Of a stretch of DNA of 64,000 nucleotides, positions 10,791 to 21,995 are shown in pieces. The translations under genes were made by a program, and so were the position numbers. This DNA is from Rhizaria sp. SCN 62-66 (Eukaryota > Rhizaria, unplaced). Under the pieces are notes generated by a model. That model ran no database searches. It was not told the DNA's origin and worked only from the letters and a program-made list of their open reading frames with translations. The first letter of the stretch is position 1; every line of letters starts with the position of its first letter. Where the stretch lies: positions 1-64,000 of the forward strand of contig MEDY01000090.1 in assembly GCA_001724265.1 (NCBI GenBank), written 5' to 3'.

Positions 10791-13700
10791 CGCAAAGTCT
10801 TCTTGTCGCGGCGCTGCGGGTGCTTCAAGGTAAGTCGCACGAGGGGCGCTGCGTGGTACACGTGACCAGCGGTGTCGATGGGGAAACGCGCGCCACCCAT
10901 GCACAAAGCACTCAGGGCGGAGCTCACGCCAGCGATGTTAGCGCTATTACTGCTGTTGCCGGAACTAGTGGCGAGAGAACTCGTGCTTGAGATCGGTGTG
11001 CTCGAGCTACTGGCGCCGCTGCTGTTGTTGCTATTGTTGTTAAAAGCAAAGAACTTGGAGTCTGAAATCGCGTCAAACGACTGCGCGGCGACAACAGACA
11101 TCGGCACCGACAGCAACACAAATTGCTGCTGCTGCTGCTGTTGCGGCGCAGTCGCTGCTAAGGCAGTCTTAGCGTTCGCGGCGCTCGTGCTTGTTGTGTT
11201 GGTGTTCGAAAGCGCAAGTCCGGTGTTGCCCGTGGCGACGAGACGCCACTCCAGCGGCGGCGCCGCGATCGCCACAGAGCCGAACCCGTCGCCGTCGCTC
11301 GCGCCAGAGCCGGCGTGGTGCGAGTGCGCCTGAGAGGCCGCGATCGTGAGCGACGTCGAGAGCGCGGTGTTCGCGGCAGAGGAGGACGCCGATGCCACGG
11401 CGGCAGGGCCGCGGCTAGTGACGTACGCGGCGCGCGCGGCGTCAACCCAGGTGTTGAGACACGGCACAGCGGCAGCGGCGGCGGCAAACGGGTCCACCGA
11501 CGTGCACTGCATCACAGCACTGGCGCTCGGAATGGCGCCGTTATTGTTGTTATTGTTGTTGTTGTTGTTGTTAGCGAGCAGAGAGGCAGCCGAGGGCGCA
11601 GGCGTAAAGATGAAGCTGCCCAGCGGAGGCAGCGACGACGCAGGACACAATGAGAGCGTGAGTAACCGCCGCGCGAGACTGTGAGCACGCGCTGCAAACT
11701 TAGACACAACCATAACATCACTTTCATTAAAGCAAGGAGAAGTCACCGTAGCCGAGTTGCCGTCAATAGAGCTGTGACTCTCAACGCTAGCGTCAATACC
11801 AGGGTTCGTGGTTTGCATGTATGCAGCGAGGCCGTACGCGTGCACAAACGTCTGCGCACACGCCAGCACGGGCGCTTGTTGTCCGCGCACACTGCGGCTC
11901 GCACTGTAGCTGCTGCTGCTGACGACGGCCGCCGTGGCATCTTCCTCCTCGCCCGCCAGATCGTTATCGTCGTCATCGTTCGCGAGGGACGCAGCGCCCG
12001 CGGCGGCGGGCGGCGCATTACGCCGCTGCGCCTTGCGCGCGCGCACACGCGCCTTGAGCTTGCGCGACGCCGCGCGGCGCGCCGCCTCGGCAACGGTCGG
12101 CCGCAGCTGGTATGCATCGCCGTAGCCCAGCGTCGCGGCGAGGCGCGCGGCGTCGAGGCCGCGGGGCGGGGCGGCGGCAAAAGCCAAGGGCAGCAGCAGC
12201 AGCCGCAGCTTGTTCGCCAAGCGGGCGGATGATGACGCGTGGGCTGGCAGGGCGACGCCGGAGTTCACGACGGCGTTGGGCTTAGTACCGATAGAGCTGT
12301 TGTTGGTCGCGTCGTTAATAGAGCCGCAGTCGTCGGGAGCGCTCGCGTTGGTGTTTGAGTGGCAGGTGAGGTCGGACAGGGTTGAGGCTGAGCTGAAGTA
12401 GTGGTCCGTGTCGTCGTCATCATCGTCGTAGTCTCCACGGAGCAGCGCTGCAATATCCTCAGCAAACACGCCACTCTGCGACGACGCAGAAGCGGTGTCT
12501 AAGGGGGTACTTACACTCGTCTGGCTTTGGAAGTTGTGTTCGTAGGTCTCTGCAGCGTCGATGGGACGGTTCAGGGAGCCCTCGAACCACACCAAGTCAC
12601 CCTTACACTCCTCGCTCGGGTACTTAGACTCCTTCTTATCGCTATTGCGATCGCTATTGCGAGCAGTAGTGACCGTGAGCCGGCCGGCAACAGGCACGGC
12701 ATGCTCAATCACACCGTCAAACCGCACCCTAAGACGGCGCTTCGCCGCCGCCTCGCGCTTCGTGCGCCTGTGACCACTGCCACAGCGCAGCCAGAGCGTA
12801 CCAGTGCCCGTCAACGACCCGCCGGGACCAAGCGAGCCGCGGTAGCGGCTCACGGGCTGCGGCGGCAGCGGGCAGCTGACTGGCAGCAGCTGCAGCAGCG
12901 CCGGGAGAGCTGAGGCTAAGCTGGGCGTGCTGGCAAGAGCTTGTGCCAGCGGCTCTGAAGCCACCGCAGACAGCAACGCCGCAACACCACTCGCGCTCGC
13001 GTTGCCCGCCGAACTCGCGTGTTCCGCGTTTTGTTGTTGTTGCTCCTGCTGTAAGAGAGCGAGGGCAGCGGTGGCGAGCGCACGTGCTTTGCTGAAGGAA
13101 GCGAAGCTCAGCGTGCCGTGACTCGGCGCGCCTTCAGCAAACTCACCGCTGAACGCGCGTGCGCACGGCAGCATCACAGGCCCCAACAAAGCACCCTGCT
13201 GTTGCTGGGTACTTACACTGCTGCCGGAGTCTAAGGGGGTCGTGCTTAGTGGCGCGGAGTTGAGCTCAGCAGCGTGGGTGACGAGCGCGTGCGCGACAGC
13301 GGCTGCAGCGACTTCACCGGCTCTCGGCAGCGCGTAAAGCACACGGCCAGCGCCGTGCACCGCGCCGTGCCGCCAGTGGCCACTGTAGGCGCGGGCAGGG
13401 GCGCGCGCGAACGGCTGGCTCAGAGGCGGCGGCGGCTGTTGCTGTGCGAAGCGGCTCGCAGTCGCCGTGGTGGCTGCGCTCGCGGCTGGCTTACCCGTCG
13501 TGTTCGCGGCTGCTGCTGCGGCGTTCTTTGCCGCTGCAGCTGCGAGAGAGTGGTGAGTGTTGGAGTTGTAGTCGGCAGCGATCGCACGCGCACGCTTGAT
13601 AACACGCGCAACGGAGGCAGACGTTAAGCCGCCAGAAGCAGACGTGTTCTTCTTGCTCTTCGCAGCCCCATTGCTATTGACACCAGCAAGACTGAGAATA

Positions 13701-16700
13701 GTGTTGAAATCGCACTTGCTCTTCACATGACGCTTAGCGAAGCAGCCATTCTCAACATTATCATCCTCCTCCACCGACGCCTTTTCTTCATCTTCACACT
13801 CGTCATCATCATCGTCGTCATCATCATCACCACTGTCACTATTGTTGTCATCATCATCGCTGTTCGCGTTCTCACTGTTGTTTTGACTGTGATTCGCGTT
13901 CTCTTCAGCGCCAGCGCCGCGGCCAGTGCGCCAGGCCATCGCGCCCCACCCATGTGGCTCAAGTGCAGAGTCCAGCCCCCCCTTGTACACGCCGCGCGCG
14001 AGCTGGCCCAGAGCGTCCGGCGGCGGCGCAGACAGCCGCCACAGCCTCGGCAGCCGCAGCGCGATGCCTTGCTGCTGCTCAGAGCCGTCACTCTCACCGC
14101 CACCGCCGCTAGTGCTCGTGGTTAAGAGGGGAGCGAAGGGGAGCTTGGGCAGCGCGCGCTGCAGTGCGGGCAGCGCGGTTGTGACGATGCGCAAAAGGTA
14201 CGCCGCGGGCGACGGCAAAGGCTGCAGAGACCGGTCGGAGGACCAGTTGCCGCCCGCAGCCGCGAGTGCACTGGGTGAGCCCGCCACGGGCTCGGTTTGA
14301 TTGCCGCTGTGTGTGTCGGCGAGGATTCGGCAGGCGGCGTCGTCGGCAATGGCCAAGTCCCAGGCCTTGGTCAAAACACGGACTAGCAGAGCCAGTTCGT
14401 CCTCGTAAACACCGCGGGGCGGCACTGCAGCAGCATTACTGACAGCGTTGTTAGCACTGCAGAGCGAGCTGCTCTGCGAGCCCGCGAGCACTGCGCTGTG
14501 AGAGCCTGTGTTGGTGTTGGTGAGTGTCGCAGCGTCGTACTGAGAGAGCAGGTCAAGAATATAGTGCGCTGAGGCTGAGGGGGAAGACAGCGCTAAGGGG
14601 CGGCCGTCTTCTAAGGGTGCGCTCGTACTTAGAGCTGAGGCAACGGACTCAGGAGTCATGAGCGACTTGTTGTTGTTGTCAGAAGCGCCACTGACGCTGT
14701 CAGAGGGGGCGGTACTTAAACGGAACGAGTGCATTGAAGCGAGTAAGCGTGCAACACATGCAGCGGCAGACACGGGCATCGACGACGACTCTAACGCCAG
14801 GAACGCGTCTAAGGGGGTAGTTAACCTGTTCGAGTCGTCGTCAACCTCCTTTGTAGACTCGGCTGAGTCAGCAGTCGCAGTTGAGGAGAGTGATTCGTGC
14901 TGAGCTTGCTTTGTTAAAGCGCAAAGGAACGCAGTCGCGAACGCAGTCGCCGTTGCAAAGTCGCCATCAGTCTCAGTCTCAGTTTCGGTCTCACTGGCAG
15001 GCGCATTGTCCGTGCTCGTAATATCATCGAGAGGTGTTGCGAGCGAAACTGCAGTGAACGCATCCCACTTCAGCTGACTATGAGCGTCACTACACTTAGA
15101 CGGGTGACTGTGAGCAGCAGAGTGACTGTGAGCACTGGGAACAGAGACGGCAGTCGCGATAGACTGCATCAGTGCGTCAACGACCTCCAGCGCTACGGGA
15201 AGACCACTTTGACCAACGCCGCCAGTCGAGGTACTTATATCGCTCGGGATGGCAACAGCAGTGCTCCTGACATTGACACTGTCGCCAACGCTCTTCGCAT
15301 TGTTGCTGTTGCTGTTACTGCTCGCCGTGTTGTTCGAGCCAACGCCGAACCACACGACACCCTGCTTCACCGCGCCCTTGCTCCAGCTCGACTGCACAGC
15401 GCAGCGACGGCGGCCTAAGAGCGCCACGCAGCCACCGTGGCGGCGGCCGCGGGCGTCGAACTGCGAGAGAACGATTTCGCGCGACGGCAGTGACGATGCA
15501 GCGGCGGCAATCGCGGCCTTGGCGGCAGCGATGCGCAACGCCCAGTTCTTCACAGCACCGGTCGCGCTCTTGTTGCTGTCGCCTTGCTCAGTATTAGTGC
15601 TGCTCGTGTTGAGCGAAGCGGCGGAGGACGTGGAGACTGAGCCGCGCAGTGCGCAACCAAGCGCGGGGAGGTTCCGAAAAAAGAGTCCCGTGAACGTGAC
15701 ACTGGAGCCCACACCACTTGCACTCGCGTTCGAGTTAGAGCCAGATCCGCTGGAGGAGTTCGCGCTGTGGGAGCTGACAGTAGCAGAGTTGTTGGTGTTG
15801 TGGACGCTGCGTCCCCAGCCGTGACGAGTCGGCGGCACCACAGTCGTTGTTGCGAAGAAGAAACGCGCAAGCTCCTCACTCGCCGCCGCCGCCGCAGCAG
15901 CAGCAGCAGCAGAGGCTAAGGGGGTGTTGGATGGACTTACACCGCTCTCATGTGGTTTCTGAGCAGCATTGGTGGTTTTCTGAGAGGTATGTGTGCTGAG
16001 GTTTGTAAGGGGCATGGGGGTGGCAGGCGCGGGTAAGGGGGTCGAGTCTAACAAGCAGCCAGTGTAAACGCCGGAGCCAACGCGTAACCAACGCAGTCCA
16101 TCACTGTCATCATCGACATCCTCTTCCGCGCCTTGCTGCTGCTGCTCAACAGCAGTCCCCGCGGCACTCGTGAGAGGGAAATTGCCGCTACTCGTGGTGA
16201 GCGCAGTGGCGATCGCGCCGGCGGCCAGCGTCCCGCGAGTGACTGCTCCTGAGGCGACGCCGACGACCGTGGCGACCTGCGCTGTGACGCGGCCGCTGAC
16301 GGTGGAGTGGAACGTCACGGTGCCGGCGCCGTAGCGCAGCAGAAGCACGGGGGCGCCCGTCAGAGTCTGCCAGGGCGCGATGCGCGGCGGGAGACACTTA
16401 GACACGTCTAAGTGGGCCTTGGAGTGAGACGAGGAGGAGGATGTAAGGGCGTGCGCCGACTGGGGGGGCGACTGGTGGCTGTAGAGCACGGAGTCGAGCG
16501 TTGCAGTGAGCGGCACGGCAAGCACTGGACCAGACCAGGAGCACGAGCGGCCTAGAGACGGCTGCAGCGACTTTAGCACACCGTGAGCATTCGCATCAGC
16601 AGCAGAAACAGAAGCAGCGGCAGAAGGGTACTTAGACTTATTGCTCTGAGAAGACTTGTTCTTGCTGCTGCCTGGGTACTTAGACGGGGTGTAAGGGAGG

Positions 16701-19700
16701 GCGAGCGCGCAGACAGGCACATCGTCAATGAAAACACCGTCATAAGTAACGCACGCATGCACAGAGGCTGAAAAAGTAGCATTGACAGCTGTGGCATCAG
16801 CCGAGTCTAAGGGGGTCGCGGTAGTTAGACTTGTCGACGTCGCAGGTGTAAGTGCGCCGGTGGTGCGGTAACGCAGAGTACCGAGACCCTGGCGCCGGAG
16901 ATGACGGTCAATAGACCCCTTCCAGACCACGCTGAGCCAGCGCTCGCGACTACAAGGATTACTCTCACCACTAGCAGTGGGGCTAAAGGGCTGTTGCTGT
17001 TGCTGTTGCTGAGTCCATGAGTTCGAAGCAAGGGCAGCAGCGGCAGCCGCCGTCGCAGCCTCAGCCGCCGCAGCCAAAGCAGCAGCGTCGTTTGCGTCAG
17101 TTGCGTTTGTGTTGACAACAGGGGCCGGAGACAGGGAGATAGCGGGGTAAGCGAGGCGACCGTTAGCGGGGAAGTCAGGTTGCTCGGCGGAAGTTAAGCC
17201 GCCAGTAGAGCTCAAGGCCAACACAGCAATGGCAGTGTTGGTGATGTTTGTGTCGTTGTTCTTCGTTGTTTGAGAGTAGTACGTGAGGAAATGCTGGCAT
17301 TGTTGAGCTAAAGCGTCGTCAGAGTGGATCGTGCTCGCGTAAGTGTTCGTTCTAGCCCTCATGTTACTGTTGTTGTTGCTACTAATGTTGGGGTAGAGAA
17401 CGGTAGGGGGTCCACTGAACTTAACCTTTGACAGCGAACTTACATCAATGGAGCCACTGACAGCGTCGGTACTTAGATTGCTCGAGACGAAGCACTTAGA
17501 GTTCCAGACCTCGCCTACAGTCTCCTTCGCAGCATGTTCCCACTCGGAGAAGTACTCGCCGGCCCTTAGACCAATCGCAGAGGTACTTAGAAGGGCGGTT
17601 TTGCCGTCGTAGCAAGCAAACGAGCCGGTGAAGACCGCGCCAGTCGAGTACGTCAGAGTGCCAGTGACGCGAGAGCCGTGGCGGAAAACACCGACGAACG
17701 CCACTGGCAACGGCAACGCAAGGGCTTGCAACTCCGACACACGCTGCAGCTGCTCAGCTGTAAGAGTGTTCGTGTTTGCGCTGTTGCCGTTGCTGTTGCT
17801 GTTGATGTAAGGGGTTGTTGAGAGGGTGTAAGTAGCTGCGAGACGAGCAGCTGTCGTCACGCTGCGAGAGCTTGCGGAACCACTGACGGAACTCGTGGCG
17901 CTACTGTTCTCAACATCAGGGAGACCAAAAACTGAGATTGAGTCCATCAACTGCTCCCGCTCTTGCTCCCGCTCGCACTCAGGCTCGGAGTCGCTCTCAG
18001 CATCTGCGTTTTCACCGCCGGAGTTGCGATCGCCCTGAGCGCTCTTGACGTGGCCGAGAGCGCGGGCGGTTCTGCGTCCCCAGCCACGGCCGCTGCTGCT
18101 GTGGACTGCAGTGGCCATGATCTCACCGTCGAGCACGCGCTGCACGGCCCTTAGACTCAGCGGAAGGCCCTTAGACGCCGAAAAACACACCGAAGCGTCG
18201 CTCGCGCTGTCAGCGCCCTTCTCTGAAGCAGGAGACTTAGTCTTTGAGGACGACGATGACGGCGAGTGCGACTGGGGGGTGATGGCGAGAGTGTTGGGTG
18301 AAGTGACCGTGAGCAGAGGCTCCTTCAGAAGCTGCCGGTGTAAGTGGGTCAGCACGCCGTACTTGCACTCGCTGAGTACCCCGAAACTTCCACTCGCATT
18401 CGCGCTCGTGCCAACGCCCTTCGCAGCAGAACCGGTAGTACCATTCGCGTTCGCGGCGGTGATCGTTGTATTAGCACTGTTCGCAGTGGCGTTGGCGTTG
18501 CTGTTGGCGTTGGCGGTGTTGGTGTGGGGCCAATCGTGCGACCAGTGCGACCTGAGATACACAACACCCCAGTACGGCAAATAGGGCGTCACCGGCGACG
18601 GCGGCAGCGGCGCCAGTCCCCCCAGTGCCTTCGCGCCATCGACCGCCGCAGCCGCAGTCGCGACGTCAGTGCTTTGCTGAGGCTGCGTGTGGTTCGAGGA
18701 CGTGAAGTCTTGCGTGAGGTACTCGTAGGTGCCGTTGCCGTGGCGCAGGTCGTTGTGGTAACGGCCGGTGAACCTGTGACCCCACACGTGGATGCCCCTT
18801 ACATTCGCAGAACGGGTACTTAGACTGTTCTCAGTCCCAGTTGTTGCTTTGAGAGCGGCTTCGTAGACCTTTGTGAGGACGTACTTGGCACTCGGAGGCG
18901 GTGCTAAGAGGGCACTTACATTCGAGCCACTACTTACATTGGAGGTCAGCAACGGGTTCGAGAAGAGAGGGTCTGTCGCAGGATCAACCTCGCCCCCCTT
19001 AGCCTGGGGCAGTGTAAGTACCCGAGGCGTTGTCAGCATGTGCTTCGGCAAAAGCCCCGCCAAGACAGCATCAACCACATTGTTATGAGCACGAGTACCG
19101 CATGTGTTCCCAGCATCGTTGTTGCAGTCAGAATCGCAGTCGGAATCTGCTGCGAGTGCCAGCGTCTGCCCTTTGCCTTGCCGCTTATCGAGTCGCCAGT
19201 GGCCGCTGTGCACCACGCGTGCCGTCGCGAGTACCAGTGTGCCGCGGCCGTGGCGCACCACGCGTACCGTGCAATCCAGCGCAGAGACAGGGGAGATGGA
19301 CGCTGTGGCGGCGGCGGCGGCGGCGAGCGCGGCGGGGGACGAGTCCAGGGCAACAGCTTCTGCCTCAGCCTCGGCCTCTGCGTCAGTCGCGCTCGCTGCG
19401 CCGGTGGTAGCAATATCGTCGTTGTCTTCGTCATCATCGTCGTAGTCGTTGTTGTTGCTGCTGTTGTTGCTGAGACCAACAGCACCTGACTTGTTGCTAG
19501 AACCGCCACTCTTACCGGTGTTGGCGTTGTTGCTGTGTGATGAGGACGACAAAGCGGTCGCAAGCGCGGCTGCGGGGGCCAAAATCGCATCTCCCATGTA
19601 AAACGAGCCGTCGCTGTACAGAATCACCGCGTTGCGCATCAGCGAGCAGTTGTTCCGCAGTCCTGGAGGCAAACTCGCCACCATCGCCGCAGTGCCCGCA

Positions 19701-21408
19701 ATCGCGAACGCGCTAGTACTGCTCGTGCCAGTACCTGTGGTACCAGTGCCGGTGCTCGTGACGGTACTCATGGGGGTCGACGGGGCAGCGTTAGCGAAGT
19801 GAGGAGGCAGTGCGTCGCCGCCCGGTGCCGCCGCAGCCACGGCCGCGACCGCCGCGGCCACGCGGCCAGCCCCCGTCAAGCCCGCCATTGCACCAGCGTT
19901 TCCGCCGCCACCGCCGGTGAAAAGGGCTCCGGACGCGGCGGCCGAGGCGGCGGCGGCGGTGGCAGCGGCGAAATTGTCGCTGCTGCAGTTGCCGACGACA
20001 CGTAGCACCTGCTGGGGGCCCCAGGCTGAGGCGGGGACCGTGGCCGGCACAGTCCGGTAGCTGTTGTTGCGAGTGTTGCAACTGTCGGAACCCGTGGAGG
20101 CGGTGCTCGGGGTGCTTGCTGAGACACCACTCTTGCTGTACGCTGATGACTTTAAAGGCGACGACAGACTGGCGTTCGCAGTGGTATTCGCACTGTGCGC
20201 AGTCAAGTTGCTGTTGCTGTTGCTGTTGTTGTTGTTGTTGATCGTGGGGAGGGGTAGAGGCGCCGGGAGGTGCACCGAGGCGGCTTGACTAAACAGCACC
20301 GGCGCGGGGTTCTTGAAGTCAAGCCGCGTGGGGCCGTGGTACCGCGACGACTTGGTGTTAGACGCAACTGAGAGCAAAGTACTCGCACTGCTGCTCATGC
20401 CGCCCATAACAACCGCAGCACCGATGTCGGATAGCGACAGTGTGCTATCAGCCTCAGCGTTATTGTTAGCGCTGTTGCTGATGTTGCTGTTGTTGCCGGG
20501 GGCAAAGACTGTGATCGAGGGACCCTGAAGCTGATCATTGACCATGAAACCACGGTAATGATGCTTGTTGCTACCTGCAGAGCTTTGACTACTCGCGGCA
20601 GAGCTCGAATCCTTATCAGAGCTCGTGCTGATGTTGACTGCGGTGATGAAGATATCCATGATCCCACTCGGCGCATCGTTGTCAAACGCGCCGACGACTG
20701 TGAGAGGGCCGCGGCTTAACTTACCGCCGCGGCCGGAGCGCTGGCGCGAGCCGGATGCATCTAAGTGGCCGGTGTAAGTGCTGCCGTCAGCGTACGTCAC
20801 GGTCACAACGCTACTCGAGTCACCAGACTAAGACTGAGAGACATCCTCGTTGCTGTCGTTGCTGCTGCTGTTGTTGCTGTCCAGACCGGAGGGCTCTTTG
20901 CCATCAATGAAGACACCCGTTAGTGACACGGGAGTGTCTGACATGGCGGGCCTGCTGAGTTGCTTGTGAGGAAACGCTTGTTTGACGGCAGCGAGGCGGG
21001 TTGCCATCGGATCAGCGAATGCAAGGGTGCCGCGGCCATGCGGCTTGTCGTTGCGCCAGTGGCCGGTGTAAGTGTCGCCGTTAGGCAGCACAACGGGAGG
21101 CAAAAGGCCCTCGCGAACGACGACGACAGGAACCGCTTCAGTAGAGCAAGAGCAAAGAAGCAACACGGCGGGTGACACGATACGAGCAAGGGGGAAGGTG
21201 AGCAAAGAGAGATACAGAAGAGTGACACAAGAAGATGATAGACACAATTTAAAGGGCAGAATTAAGACAAACTAGTGAAAAGAGAGTTCTAAAAGCCCGC
21301 AGAGTAAATAGATCAATGAGCAAGAGCAATGATCGAGGAGTGAGACGTACATGGCTCTGAGTTGTAGTCTGCTGCAGCATCGTCGGACACTGACGGGTAG
21401 TCAGACAT
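5972..21408 (-). CDS. Giant MORN-repeat / helical / ankyrin / FYVE-like protein (~5,025 aa)
   Basis: Three exons join in frame: 21408-21351, 21135-7910 and 7765-5972 (both donors GTACGT). In-frame TAG codons at 20828-20830, 9392-9394 and 5999-6001 are read as sense; the end is TAA at 5972. MORN-like repeats (YxGxxxxxxxHGxG type, for example NGDTYTGHW near residue 35, RFTGRYHNDLRHGNG, YSGHWRHGAVHGAG near 2600) are scattered over about residues 30-2800 between long Ser/Asn/Thr tracts. Around 3934 a Gln tract that includes a TAG leads into an alpha-helical Ala/Leu/Arg/Glu-rich region (to about 4428). About five ankyrin repeats follow (about 4530-4710), then a degenerate FYVE-type finger (about 4850-4930). 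MORN and FYVE modules commonly bind membranes or phosphoinositides, so a membrane-associated scaffold is inferred. If the last TAG were a stop, the protein would lose only its final nine residues. Confidence 0.8.
7766..7909 (-). other. Intron joining the helical region to the ankyrin/FYVE exon
   Basis: The donor is CAA|GTACGT and the acceptor is CTTTAG|GCT, phase 0, 144 nt. Splicing makes the frame continuous from the helical domain (ending SSRLFQ) into AVCDDEYVR and the ankyrin repeats. Without it the downstream frame has no ATG start, which is the main reason to treat the FYVE part as the C-terminus of the giant protein. Confidence 0.75.
12498..12513 (+). other. Recurrent motif TCTAAGGGGGTACTTA (occurrence in MORN gene)
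   Basis: An exact 16-bp match to 50103-50118, on the non-coding strand of the giant minus-strand gene. Related sites in the same gene: 13229 (TCTAAGGGGGTC...CTTAG), 14808 (TCTAAGGGGGTAGTTA), 15915 and 16806. Confidence 0.8.
21136..21350 (-). other. First intron of the giant MORN gene
   Basis: The donor is CCAT|GTACGT and the acceptor is TGAAG|CGGTT, 215 nt, phase 1. It connects a 58-nt first exon, starting ATG at 21408 (MSDYPSVSDDAAADYNSEP), to the first MORN unit. The start choice rests on phase agreement and on an in-frame ATG close to a good donor. Confidence 0.65.
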
Positions 21409-21995
21409 GGAGTCTAATGGGAGAAAACCAGCGCGTGGCTCAAGTTAAAAGGAGAGACACAGCTCAAGGTTGCGGAGAATAGTACTGAAGAAAAGTAAAG
21501 GGTGCAGGAGCGAGGCAGAAGGGTTGGGCGACGTGAGCGTGGGGAGGATAGGGAGGGGAGGAAACTGAGTCAAGATTTGACACACTTATCGCACACTACA
21601 TGAAATGAATTTAAAACAAACCCAGTTTCGACAGTCATGAAAATCCAATGACGGAATTAAAGCGCAATTGACGATGTCCACACGCTGTCACATAGACTGT
21701 GGGTTTCGCTCGGCTCAGCCGAGACACCCCTCGTGCCCGCCACAACAGCTGGGCATCGTCGCCAGTCAACCCGGAGCGGGCCACTTTTCATTTGTGGCGG
21801 GATTGCATGCTTCACAACAACAGTCATATTATTGCAGAAAAAAGAGTAGTTTTGGATTAAATAAACTATGCTTTATATTTTTACCGGTCAAATTATAATG
21901 TAGAAGTGCGTATCTAAGTAGTAATTCCCACTCTAATATCAGGGGCGAGAGAGCTGCTTAGAACACGCATATATCTCGCTCCATATTGTGCTGGG
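21409..21995. other. Spacer: promoter of the giant gene and 3' flank of the GCNA-like gene
   Basis: Both neighbours are on the minus strand. 21409-21600 is purine-rich (GAGAG, GGGAGG words) and presumably carries the promoter and leader of the giant gene. 21690-21790 is GC-rich without a coding frame. Nothing else is recognised. Confidence 0.4.
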
